Source: Camillea tinctor (Eukaryota > Ascomycota > Sordariomycetes > Xylariales > Xylariaceae). Taken from it: 64,000 nucleotides of DNA. A program made the position numbers and the translations under genes. The stretch's first letter is position 1, and every line of letters begins with the position of its first letter. Positions 1-11,195 of the stretch are shown piece after piece. Below the pieces are notes generated by a model. It was not told the DNA's origin and made no database searches. It worked only from the letters and a program-made list of their open reading frames with translations. The stretch covers positions 271,817 to 335,816 of the forward strand of contig MU394095.1 in assembly GCA_022578605.1 (NCBI GenBank), written 5' to 3'.

Positions 1-426
1 GCCCCTGAATCCGCCCCTGAACCTGAGTCCAACCCCGAACCCGAGTCCCCCACAGAGATAAACTCCAGCCTCGTCGGCTTCCTCACCGCCACCGCCCCCT
101 CGCAGCCGACCGACTCCCTCATCGTCGCGACCGGCACCCCCCACCCGCTCACCGCCACCGCCACCGGGTCCCTGATCGTCGCCACCAGCGCGCGCCCCAC
201 CGTGACGTCCATGTCCAGCGCCAGCGCCAGCTCCTCCGCCACCAAGTCGTCCTCGGCCGCCACGTCGACGACCTCGTCCGAGCCCGAGAAAAAGGAGGAC
301 GACGAGCCGGAGGAGCAGCACCAAGACGATGAGGACTCGGGCGTCGCGGCCGTGGTGCCGAGCGGTCGCGCCTCTCTTCTGGGTGCCGTGCTCGCCGTCG
401 GAGCGGCTCTCGCTTTCGGGTGGTAA
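1..426 (+). CDS. GPI-anchored Ser/Thr-rich surface protein, C-terminal part only
   Basis: The reading frame is open from base 1 to a TAA at 424-426, so the gene is cut by the window edge and its functional domain is missing. What remains begins with Pro-Glu repeats (APEPE, NPEPE), continues as a Thr/Ala/Ser-rich stretch that would be heavily O-glycosylated, then an acidic Glu/Asp segment (EKKEDDEPEEQ), and ends in a hydrophobic tail (SLLGAVLAVGAALAFGW) of the kind removed when a GPI anchor is attached. The expected location is the plasma membrane or cell wall. The enzymatic or structural role cannot be judged without the upstream part. Codon use is strongly C-ending and GC-rich, as in the other secreted genes here. 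Confidence 0.75.
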   Translation, partial: APESAPEPESNPEPESPTEINSSLVGFLTATAPSQPTDSLIVATGTPHPLTATATGSLIVATSARPTVTSMSSASASSSATKSSSAATSTTSSEPEKKEDDEPEEQHQDDEDSGVAAVVPSGRASLLGAVLAVGAALAFGW

Positions 427-1271
427 GACAACGAAAAAAAAAAGGGGGAAAGGAAATAGGAAAACCTACCGAGTTAAGGAAAGGACTGGACCAGGACTTA
501 AGAAAAAGAGAGAAAGGAAGGAGACACGATTAATAAAAGCGAGAAAAAAAACCCCCCAAAGAAGAAAAAAAGCTAAAGAAATGAACCTAAAAAGAGGAGA
601 ACAGGATAAATATTAATCATCTTTGTTTTTGTTTTTTTTAACGTCTTAAGGGTTAAATTTTTTTCCTGTTATTTTGGCATCACCAACGTTGCTCAGCACA
701 TAGACGAATGATAAAATTCCCAGAAAGAAAAAGAGGGAGAAAAAAAAGAAGATAGAAATGCAACAAGAAGACAACAGAGGAAGCATGTCTGTATACAAGA
801 AATAAGTAATATACGAGTCTGTGATAAGGAGGAAGAGCGAGCAAGAAGAATGACGTGGAATTAAGGAAAGTGTCCAACCCTGTCAATCAGTCGAGTATGA
901 TCCGATGGCTTGCTGAAGACGAGATGAAGCGAGAAAGAAGGGTATGGTGAGGGAGGGTTCGGTCGGTTATATAAAGACAGGCAGGCAGGCTTGGAAATTC
1001 CGTGGTTTGCCTAATTATACTTCTCTCCATGTATATACTGTTGCTTGCCGTTTCCACTGCCATAGATCAGTTATAATACATTAGGAAACCCAGCCCCCCT
1101 TTTCTTCGGTTTCATTGCTATGCGGTTAGCTGACGCCAGTTTAAATGTAGCATATATATGTAGGATCCTAGTATGCTAGCTATTACCCCCTTAAATATGT
1201 TATCTCACATGTCACCTTAGGTGTAGAAAAGCAGATGCGGCTAAAGAGGACTACATCCTATCCGTGTCTGT
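427..1271. other. convergent intergenic region, no gene seen
   Basis: This lies between the 3' end of the GPI protein and the 3' end of msh5. The first 300 bases are purine-rich and A-rich. Short open frames here have low-complexity Lys/Arg composition and no recognisable domain. I see no RNA gene. Confidence 0.6.
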
Positions 1272-4200
1272 CTAGTTGAAAATTAGCTGATTGGTATTCG
1301 GTGTATTATCGTCAGGCGTAGATTGGCCAGCTGAGAGGACCCTTTCAAGTATATGTAGGTACCATCCAGCACTCTCCGACTTCGACGGTGGTGCTACAAT
1401 ATCTTCCTCAAGGAAGGCTCGAGCTACCGCTTCTGCATCTTCTAGCTGCTGTGTTTCTGCATCAGATAGTCTTGAACACACAACTTCCAGGTCTTCGTTT
1501 CGTGCTAGTGAGAGCGTAAGTGACTCCGCTCGTTCCACTATAGCCTGGTCGATCCCATTCATCGCAGCGCAACGAGTACCAAAGCTAGATATACTCCGGC
1601 CTGGTGAAAGTTGGTAAAGGTAGATAACCTGATCCTCTAGCGTGGGTGCATCGTAATCCAAGCGAATGTCCATGTGTCCAAAGGCAAGCGTCTCCTTCCC
1701 CTCTAGAAACCCCCCTTCGAAGATCTCATGAAAATGTGTTGCTGCGAGTACTTTAGGTCTCTGAGAACCGAGGCTAGTAAAATGGTCGAGGAGTGCTGCC
1801 ATCAGACCCACGCCATCTAAGCTGTCTGTTCCTTTACCGAACTCATCTACGAGGACTAAACTCCGGCGGGTTGCAAAGTTCATCGCAAACGCGACTTGGC
1901 GTAAATCGATGGCAAATGCACTCTCATTCCTCGCTACACTTTCACGGGTAGCGATTCGGGTAAGAATCCTGTCTGTGATACCTATACAAGCTCGCTGAGC
2001 AGGCACAAAACAGCCAATGTGTGCTAGATATACAATCAGCGCAACCTGTTTGAGATAGACACTCTTACCAGAATGGTTTGGCCCCGTAAGTACAAGTGTA
2101 TTGGGGTATTCCGTCGAGTCCTGAGTAATGATATCTGGCATATCTTCATTGGAAGTTGCTTCGGCATGATCACCAGGTCCACCAGCCAGATAGCAGTCAT
2201 TGGGTATGAATGACGGAACCACAAGCTCTTGCAAGGGATGTCGACCACCTTCGATCTGTATGGTGTTTTCGTTTGTTATTTTCGGCGCAACCCAGTTATA
2301 CTTACCACAGCCAATTGCTAGAGCAAGCAAACTGTCGAGTTCGCCGAGGACTTCGGATGTTGCAAGTATAACATCTTCTCGCTCCATTGTCTTTACCGCA
2401 AGCTCGTGAATGATTTCGACCTCGCGATCTTTCTAGGATCAGGGAATGACAAAAAGCTGCGTTGTGGACTAGTGAGGTTGAAAGGTTGCTTACCAATGAT
2501 CATACAATATGCATCTCCAAATTGAGCATCCAGTTCTCTCATTTGTCGGTTCTTGTAGTAGACGAGGCCTTCAGCAGCAAACATTCTCTCCCAAGCGTCA
2601 TTCAAACCTTCGCCATCATAGTCACCCTTTCCTGTTTCGGGGTTGAGAGAGACAACAGTCAAATATCCCAGCTGGGGGAAGAAGATGCAGTTCTGGACAT
2701 ATTTTCTAGCCCATTCGGGTACATCGCCCCTTAATTTTACGGTGACACTTGAGAGAAAATGCTCCATGCCATCATACCGTCGCTTGAGTTCGTCTAGATC
2801 GCTATCGACCCCTTGTTTTACTGCAGTGCGGCCTCGCTCTACAGATTGCTCAAAGTCGATAGTCTGACTTATAAACTCTCCGACGCGGCAGATTTGAAGC
2901 GGTTCAACAGTTGTCGCTACCTAAAATCTGGGGTATTAGGTTCAGGTTAGGACATGTCTGTAATGCAACATACCTTTCTTAGAACCGTGACCTTTTCTGC
3001 CCCTTGTAAACTTCGTAGACACTCTCTAACCTTAAGACTATAATGGGCAAACTTTTGTAAGGTCGCCCAGACATTATTTGCTACAGAAACCTTTTTCCCC
3101 GGATGATCAACGCCTTTTCGTAACAACCCCAGAGTATACTTCATGTTTTTGATCTTTTTAAGGTCTTTGTTCATACTAACGAGAGCTTCGGTGTTGTCAT
3201 GTCGTAGGAGAAAAGAGATGGTCTGTTGTCTTTCATGGATCAAATTAACATCAGTACTAGGGCGTAAGAAAATCTGACGTAGTCTCATTCTTCCCTGCTG
3301 CGTGGAGGTCAGGTATTGGAAGAGCCCATATAATGATAAACTCTCCTTAGCACCGGATGCAGCATTTGTTGGACCTCGTTGATGTTTGTTTGGATGGTAC
3401 TCGGATTGCAAGATTTGAAGGGATACAAGTGTATCAGCATTGACAAACATAGAGTCGAAAAGAGCGAACATTTCAACTGATCGAATATGGAATGCCACTG
3501 AAGCATCTGGGTCATTTGGGAGATATTGCGTTGTCCTTCGACGTTGTATATCACTCAGAACGGCGCCTGCACAGCCGATCTACCACTTGTTAGGAATGAC
3601 AGGAAAATAAGAAAGGGGATAAATCAGTGTGGATGTCTTAACTGTAACCCGACTTTCAAGGTTGATTGATGTCCCTAATTGCATGAGACGGCCTTGTCTT
3701 GATCCTTCAGGGGTGTCATAATCATCGGGTTCTGGCGTATCTTGGTCAATAACAGAAGTATACAGCATACTTGGTTTAGTAGTCATGCTCAAACTAAGAC
3801 CCAAAAGCTTATCCCTGGCCGTTTCATAGCGGAAGTCCGAAGAATTGAGGTTTCTTAATATATAGGCTCCTTGCAGATCACCTAGGGTTCCCAAAAATTA
3901 GTTCTGGTTTTATTCGTGAGCCCAACAACGACTTGCCTTGGTTTCCGTCAATCCCCTGAGCACCCCTAGCAAGGCAATCAGCTAAGCCCTCCGAAGCTCT
4001 TGCTGAAATAAGGACAGTAGTAGGCCGTGCATGAAGAAGTATGGTCTCTACTAGATCGATTTCTGCCATGGCCACGTCTTCGAGAAGAAACAAAGTTTCA
4101 TCTAGAACAGTGTAGTATGCACAGCCGAGGTTTCCATCTCTTATATCAATTGCCATGATAATCTCGTTTAAGGCGTCGGCCTCTTCTTGAGATATTTCGT

Positions 4201-4525
4201 CATCCAGCTCGGGACCATCATCTCCTGGGTGTCCATCTGAGATAACGGACGAGGCACGTTGCGAAGGAGGGCGTAGTGATAGTCTTGGTCTTTGCGGATG
4301 GGACAAGAGCTGAGAAGAGGACACATAGGGTTGAGAGGTGCTTCGGGAAGTAATACGATTGGATCTTCCTGAGTGGGCCGTGGTATAGGTTGGAGAAAGG
4401 GAGGGCTCTAGATGTCTACCATGGGGAGTCAACTGTCTAGGAACGGGGGTTGAATACACCGACCGTCCTGCCGGTAATGGTGTAGACGGTCCGGACCTTC
4501 TAGAGATTCTCTTCTTAGAGGACAT
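1272..4525 (-). CDS. msh5: MutS homologue Msh5 (meiotic crossover factor)
   Basis: Five exons join into 1005 residues: 4525-3937, 3881-3643, 3579-2974, 2920-2494, 2428-1272. Msh5 pairs with Msh4 as a sliding clamp that stabilises meiotic recombination intermediates and promotes interfering crossovers; it does not repair mismatches. The C-terminal MutS ATPase domain has Walker A TGPNHSGKS at about 735-743 and Walker B LVLVDEFGKGT with Asp815/Glu816. The context LKQVALIVYLAHIGCFVPA is Msh5-like rather than Msh4-like. The core motif IGCAGAVLSDIQRRR starts exon 3. No MutS domain I is visible, as expected for Msh4/5. The first ~100 residues are Ser/Pro/Arg-rich and look disordered. Intron 1 (3882-3936) uses a GC donor (GCAAGT); the others are GT-AG (63, 53 and 65 nt). 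The intron 4 acceptor (2429) was chosen because only it restores the frame. Identity is near certain; the first exon boundary is slightly less so. Confidence 0.93.
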
Positions 4526-5138
4526 GATAGAATAGTATTGAGCTTGTTCAGCAACCTGTACTGATGTCGTGACTACAAGAATACTAGGACGGATATGCCG
4601 GGAATGTTTAGGAGTTGGTAAGGTTTATTGTAAACCAAGACTGGCTAGGATTGTGTAAGGTTAAGAGTGAACAGAGGTTTCAGAGGTTTGTAGCTTCCAT
4701 CTTAAGCTGGTAATCACCTGGCTGCTGCCTTTCAGATATAAGTTACGTATGTACTACGTATCTAAGATGTAGGTTAGGTAACACATATATATATCAAGGA
4801 AGGTACTTGCTGAAGTACTAACTCAAGTTTGCTACTATTCGTTCCTTAGTATAATACTGTTCATACGGTTGATTAGTAGATATCGGGTTGACAGAAGTAA
4901 CAATTACAACTCCCCCCTCATATAAGCAAATCTACTTTTGAGCTTATTCGTAGCATGATTTGTGATCATATTCATAATATACCCCGTATAAGTCTATGCG
5001 GCTCTTTTGCGATAATCCTTTCTTAGGGTTTCCCAAAATGTACCTAGTCTGACAAGCCGAATTAATTCGTGATACTCAAATATATATATATATATACCCC
5101 ATCTCTAGTTCTCTCCAATATTTCATGTATCCGGCAGG
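4526..5138. other. msh5 upstream region, no gene seen
   Basis: This separates the msh5 start from the 3' end of emc5 on the same strand, so it must hold the msh5 promoter. It is AT-rich, with many TAGGTA/TACGTA words and a short (AT)n run at about 5081-5096. No specific regulatory site (for example a meiotic upstream element) could be recognised. Confidence 0.5.
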
Positions 5139-5633
5139 CTATTGATTCTTAACCCATTCAGCGAATTCCTTCCTCTGCTTTCGAATATCGACGAATCCCG
5201 GTCGGCTCTCCAACAATCGAAATGGATTTCCAACATAGTCTTTCTCTACCTCTCCGCTGCTGTTAAGGAATCCTGCCTCGCCTTCCCGCTCAATCTGGCC
5301 GGCCCAGACTCTCCATTGGATAGGTCGCAGTCTCGACGTCCCCGACACAAGCCCGAGGCAAATAATGAAAGTCGCAATGATGGTCTCAATAGTAATGTCG
5401 ATTGGAAGTGATGTGGCCGTCCCGGATTGTGACGTGCCTAGCGAAGTCAAGGACGCGACCCTGTGCGATTGGAGAGCGGAATGTTCATGTGCTGAGTAGC
5501 ATCTGGAAGTAGGAGAACTTGGTTAGCTAGAAACTTACTTCAATGGGAATCTCGGGCAAGTAAAACAGATGGCTTACGCATGTGCTAGGAGAATTAGGCC
5601 AAAGGCCGTTGTTGACTTTGATAACCAGGTCAT
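5139..5633 (-). CDS. emc5: ER membrane protein complex subunit 5 (EMC5/MMGT family)
   Basis: Two exons, 5633-5578 and 5502-5139, give 139 residues. The EMC inserts tail-anchored and polytopic membrane proteins at the ER; the family has also been described as membrane magnesium transporters. The first exon encodes a hydrophobic segment (AFGLILLAHA) that runs across the splice into CYSAHEHSALQS. A second membrane segment is IDITIETIIATFIICLGLV, followed by RPIQWRVWAGQIEREG and the near-C-terminal YVGNPFRLLESRPGFVDIRKQR, all typical of fungal Emc5. The 75-nt intron (5503-5577) has donor GTAAGC and acceptor CCAG. Reading through it meets a stop at once, so splicing is required. The gene diverges from the HAD phosphatase gene 644 bases away. 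Confidence 0.9.
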
Positions 5634-6277
5634 ATCTCCCTAGGAGTAGTTGACGTATATGTAAGTAGGTAGTGTGTTGGGAACTTCGTTGTCATGAAGA
5701 TGATGACCCACTACAGCTTGTGAAGAGCTGTCGTCAATTTTCGGCGTTAAAGTGCATCGCCCTTGCGCAGGTTATCCTGTTTGTTACGTATTGGGGATTA
5801 ATCAAACCGATACGGATATTACTTACGTATAGAGTTTATATTCATTTAAGCATAGCATATGCACTTAATAGCTCTAGCAAGCTCGACGGAAGCTCCATGC
5901 CCAATATCCAACAGCTGATTGGCGCGTGCAGCGCGATTAAAGCACCCCGCTAACCCCCGCGTTTTCACTGTGATCGACCCGACCTGCAGTTGGGCTGTTA
6001 TCAAACAAGCCGGAACAAGCAATAAGCCACCCCGCAATGGTGCATTTTGCATTTTACATTTTGCAGTTCGTCCCTCTCTCCCAGTTGATCACCTACCGAT
6101 CTAAGTGTCCAAGTTCGTCTTCTCAACTTTCGTCATTTTCCATCTTTGGTCCACTTTCAATACATTTTCGAACACTTGCACTTCTGCTTTAGTCGTGCGT
6201 TAAGACATATTCAAAGCAGCTAGCACCCAAAGCCTCTATTTCAACTTCTTTGATACCTTCAACCCCCCGTATTCAAG
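5634..6277. promoter_or_regulatory. bidirectional promoter region of emc5 and the HAD phosphatase gene
   Basis: 644 bases separate the two divergent start codons. The half next to the plus-strand gene is pyrimidine-rich (about 6070-6260), as is common in 5' leaders of filamentous fungi. I found no specific factor-binding site that I would defend. Confidence 0.4.
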
Positions 6278-7170
6278 ATGCCTCGTGTAAGTTATGACCT
6301 CAACACTCTCAAAACCCTCAGCGGCATAAAACTTGAGCCTTTTTTCTCCTTACTTGTTGTTTTTATCCCTCCTTGCCTTGCCTTACCTTGCCTCTTGAAA
6401 TAATAATTTTTTAACATGGCTTTTATTTATAGGCCAAGTACATCCTCCTCGACTGCGACAACACGCTCTGCTTGTCGGAGCGTTTGGCCTTCGAGGCTTG
6501 CACCGACTTGACCAACGAGGTCTTGGAGAAGTGGGGCAAGTCCGAGCGCTATACTGTCGACCAGTTGCTTGAGGACTTCGTCGGACACAATTTCCGCGGC
6601 ATGCTTATGGGTCTTCAGAAGAAGCACGGCTTCACTATGACTCCTGAAGAGGTTGATGCCTACGTTGATCGTGAGCTTGGTGCTGTAACCGCCAAGTTGA
6701 GCGAGAAATGTCAACCCTGCCCTGGTGTCCCGGAGCAGCTCGAGGAGCTTAAGAAACAGGGCTATCCCATGTCCGTTGTCAGTACTTCAGCCAAGCCTCG
6801 GGTGGTGGCTAGTATCAAGAAGGTCGGAATCGACCACTTCTTCCCTGATGAGCACGTCTACAGCGCTGCTACTAGTTTGAACCCCCCTTCCAGCAAACCT
6901 GACCCCGCTATTTACAACTACGCTTGCAAGCAGCTAGGCGTCAAGAACGAAGAGTGTGTAACGGTCGAGGACAGCAAGAGCGGTGCCACAGCTGCTATGC
7001 GTGCGGGCATCCCACTCATTGGCTACGTTGGTGTCTACGGCATCGAAGAAGGCCCAGAGAAGATGGAACAGATGGCCAAGCTTCTAACCGAGCAGTGCAA
7101 CGCGAAGGCCATCATGTACGACTGGAAGGAGTTCCCAGACTGCCTCAAGAAAGTTGAGGCGTCGCTGTAA
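6278..7170 (+). CDS. HAD-superfamily phosphatase (subfamily IA)
   Basis: Two exons, 6278-6286 (Met-Pro-Arg only) and 6433-7170, encode 248 residues. The protein has the HAD signature motifs in order: the nucleophile motif DCDNT with Asp10 and Asp12; motif II in VVSTSAK; the motif III lysine in SKPDPAIY; and motif IV in VTVEDSKSG. A helical cap lies between motifs I and II, which defines subfamily IA. The family hydrolyses small phosphorylated metabolites (sugar phosphates, phosphogluconate, nucleotides) in the cytosol; the substrate cannot be read from sequence. The 146-nt intron starts GTAAGT and ends TTATAG. The ATG is the only one giving an intact motif I after splicing. An in-intron ATG near 6416 is not in a useful position. 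Confidence 0.85.
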
Positions 7171-7788
7171 GCCACCTTACAGCAACTGCATACTCTTTAT
7201 CAGGGGCATTCTATTATGCACGACTGAATTTATGAATGACGATGTTATTACTTACACAGCTTACCTGCGAAGGTGTGCTGTAGTTTTGAAGGGGCAGCTT
7301 ATCTGCAAATTTGGTAGAGAGAGGGTGGGAAAAAAAAAGAAATTAGCTTTGATGAGTAGATCCCGTCATACATGATTAGCTATTTTCTAAGTAGAATTGA
7401 GATATATTTCAAATTATACCTGCGCGAATTAGTCTAGATATCCATCTTGTAGGGGTAGATAATAGTACCCCCCTGTCTTAGGTAGCAGTAGTATGAGCGT
7501 CTTTTATATATATATAGTGGTGCGCGATATTTACTGACCAGAATTCTTGACGTAGCGAGCATCTTGATGCAGCAATAGATGCCATAGACTACTACTAATA
7601 AATCGACTATTGCCGCTGTGGGATCATGTGATACCAGCTACTGGAATTTCGGGGACCTTGACCAACTTTTTACCTTCGGCATAAGACATTAGGGGCATTT
7701 CTCAGCATTGGTGCTACGGCTACCTTGAGCTTGAGAAAATAACCTTCGACGTTAGCATTGTTATCCGGTATGAAACGGTCAGGTGCAT

Positions 7789-7790
<2 letters not shown>

Positions 7791-7826
<36 letters not shown>
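7791..7826. repeat. (GT)n microsatellite
   Basis: An uninterrupted TG dinucleotide run of about 18 units in intergenic DNA, followed by TTGTGTGC. Confidence 0.95.
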
Positions 7827-7828
<2 letters not shown>

Positions 7829-10021
7829 GTGTGCTGTTGATTACGCAGACACGAAGTGGAAAGGGATTCGCCCATTGAACCAATTAGTTACCTAATTAGG
7901 CAACGAGCTTGAGGGAGGGTCCTTGTTTCCTCCACCTAAGCTCAGTGGCCAGTAATGAGCTATTGTCGCCAGGCGAGGCTTCTTATTAGCTGAATATGTC
8001 CGTTGTTTAAGCTTATATTTTATTGGACGGAGGTTTTCAGGTCACTATTGGATCATTGGATCAAGTGGTGCTACTAGTAATGTATAAGCTTCAGTGAAGT
8101 AAGGTAGGCCGTAGTAGGTAGGTAAAGCGACTTATATGTAGGTGGGCATTAAGGTAGTACTAGTAGCTACTTATATTTAGACTAACCTACATCTGTGTGC
8201 AGTATTCGCCGAAAGGGAAGGGAGGTTACCGTCTATTGGCAAGTAGGAGAAGAAGGGGTCTTCCTGCTGTCTTAAACCTTATTGACTTTTCAGGAGACCC
8301 CTAAAGTAAGGTACGACGTGTGCGCACGTAGTGTAGAAAGATGTTGTTGTGGTAGGTGGTATAGTATTACAATAGACTGAAGGGTTTGCTTTGCTTTTCT
8401 TTTTCTTTTTCTTTTTTTCCCCGCCCCCATCCCCCTTCCCGTCTTTCTTCTTCTTGCTTTTTCTGCTTCAATTAGGTAACTCACACTACTTTTACACCTC
8501 CAAGTACTGAATCCACCCCTGCCCCCCTGTTTTCTCTAACTACTTTTCTATTCAGCTCTTGTTTTTTCTCAAGAGTTTCTACAACAATAGGGCGGTCAAT
8601 AACCCTCGACTGACAATCAGTACCTGAATCTGGGAAGGATAACTTTTAGTGCGGCGCGATGAGCTGGTTTGCTGGTCAGGCTGGTCTGCAATTTTCACCG
8701 CAATTGAGAATACCAGCATAAAGTTGGGAGGATTCTCTCGCTACCTGAACAGCCAGAGTGCCAAGCAACCAGAATATTCAGTTGATCGACCCTACAGGCT
8801 AAAAGGAATTAATAGAAAGGCCCAAGCACACGTCAGCTCATCACCCCAATATTGCTGCTGAGTGGTGGTTCACCCACTGCTTCTCCCTTCCTTATAGAGC
8901 AAGTGATAGTTCGTCGATCGGATTTGCTTTTACGTTTACGTTTTGATGTCGCAACGTGCACACACCCACCGCGCATACACAGACTACACTTCACCATACA
9001 TTGACATATGCACACTATTCCCTCGGATGCTGTTCTACCTATCAAGTATAGAATATGCCATGGAAGAGGGGAAAAGGTTATTTCGAAGCAGATTCAACAT
9101 TCCCATATTTATGTTCCCCCTTTTCTACGCTTAGGAAGATCTTTCGGTCATCGGGCTTCTTTCTTTTACATAAACTAGACTCATTCGTTGGACAGCAAGT
9201 GCTGACGAAGACACTTGGGAATGCTTGCCACATGGTCTCAGACCCGTTAGTCCCATCAATTTGGACACGATATTTTTTTTTGGCAGTGGAGCTTGTGACT
9301 ACGCCGCCTGGCTGCTGTGAGAAGAGGGAAAAAGGTTGTTTTGTGAAAGGAATTAAAAGAGAAAAAGAAAAAAGGAGGCGCTAGTGCTAGAAGTAATTGA
9401 ATGATATTGGGCGATATTGGGACTGAAACTTCCCGGCATGGCTCGAACGACCATATCTCGTATTTGCAGTCGTCTGCCACCCTTTTCTCGTGAGTGCATG
9501 ACATGCAATGTTGCGTAGCGCGCAGCCGCCGGAACCTTACACCATAGTTCTATCGCCACTGTGCATGCCATGCACACATCCGACGCCTAGTTCCTTTCTG
9601 CAGAGACAGCATCGCATTACGTTGTCTCTCTCTGTTATAGAGAGACATGCTGCTCCCCTCAATCCCTTGATGCAGTTGCATTGCACCGCCTCATAACGCC
9701 TCAGATCGTATAGTATGGTCACAAGAGACAACGACGTTGATGAATAACGATCATGACGGCGTATTTACATGCGAACGACCTCACCTGCATAGTGTACGTA
9801 CAGTATACACACTGGTTATTCTAAGTTACATATGTAGGTTCAGTCGACATTTTGAGTACAGTATGTACGGAATACATTGCTTTAGGTGGCCAAGGTCAAG
9901 AGCAAAGAACTTGGCAGAAAATCGCCACTCGTCGAGGGATAACACTTAGTGCTAGAGCCTGGCAACTATTTACATGCCATACGTACGGAGTGTTATTAGC
10001 GCCAACATGTTCATCATCAAT

Positions 10022-10050
10022 AACAACAACAACAACAACAATAATAATAA
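10022..10050. repeat. (AAC)n/(AAT)n compound microsatellite
   Basis: AAC triplets grade into AAT triplets. They lie in intergenic DNA with no gene nearby. Confidence 0.9.
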
Positions 10051-11178
10051 CATGTATTTCATAGCGAAACCACAGCAACATTCCTCGAGACACGACGTTG
10101 ATAGTGTGTTTTTCCCTATCAATCACTTACATACTGATTGATATTCCATGTCTATGATGATGTGACATCAGGCCAATGAGTAGTATCACGTTCAGACCTC
10201 TAGAGAGCTCGGCGTTTCACTAAAACCGGATGAGAATCAACAATTGCTGTAGTGTAGTGTACAAGGCCCCGAGCAACAACAACAACGGTTACCCTTGGAG
10301 TTAGACGCTGCGACGAGCCGCCACCTTGGCCCACCTGTGATTCTATGAATCCGTCTCTCCTTCACACTCCCACTACCTACTACGCATCTCTTTTATTTCG
10401 ACGCTAATCTACCCTATGATGTCGTTGGTGGTAACTAGGAACCAGGAAATGAGCTAAACAGGAACGCCAAACTTTAGAGCAACGACGTCGTCTTAGTATT
10501 GATGTAGTACATAGTTGAGGTATCTGGTCCATAGTCGGAGGGCGGAAAAGAAGAAAACGGAGGATCTAATCCGGGCGGTAGCTCCAGTCATACCTAGGTG
10601 GGTTTAACCATTCCAAAAAAGAGAATAGGGGAACCCATTTTTTATTTTATTTTTATTTTTTTCATGGCTTCCAAGAAAAAGCGGCAAAGGAGAAAAAAAC
10701 TTTACTACCTAGCCTAGCTAGTCAGTTCTGCCCCGAGAATTACACTATGTAATCTACGACGATCGAAGGAAGGGATCGTAGGCAAGGCGGCCAGCGGGTG
10801 GTCCATTGAATGCAGCTCAGCTCGGTACGCGCTGAGCCAAGTTGCTGAGAGCAACATCTAGGGGGGAGGGGGTGGTGCTAGCCAAAAGAGAAGTCATCCT
10901 CTTTCTCTCTCTCTCATCTCCCATCTCACTCTGTGTCTTTCATTTTTGTCTCTCTCGTGTTCTTTTATCCCTTTCTATTACCTATTTTTTTTGTGCCTCC
11001 TCCGAAATGGGTTTATTTTTGGCATATAATCCTAATTACACACTTAACATAGCAGAAAGATGTTCGTCCAGGATCTTGGTTCATGGAAAACTTCCTTAGT
11101 GATCTCCGGCTACACATCATCGTTCAATTGTCTACATACTGCTCAGTGCGTCAAGAATTATGGACTGTGAAAGAAGAT

Positions 11179-11195
11179 GGGGGGGGGGGGGGGGG
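11179..11195. repeat. poly-G run
   Basis: Seventeen consecutive G residues followed by CAAAAAAAAAA. Such runs are prone to sequencing length errors. Confidence 0.9.

Noticed and set aside
329..616. 95-codon Lys/Arg-rich frame after the first gene
   Set aside because: It is a product of A/G-rich 3' flanking DNA and overlaps the real frame.
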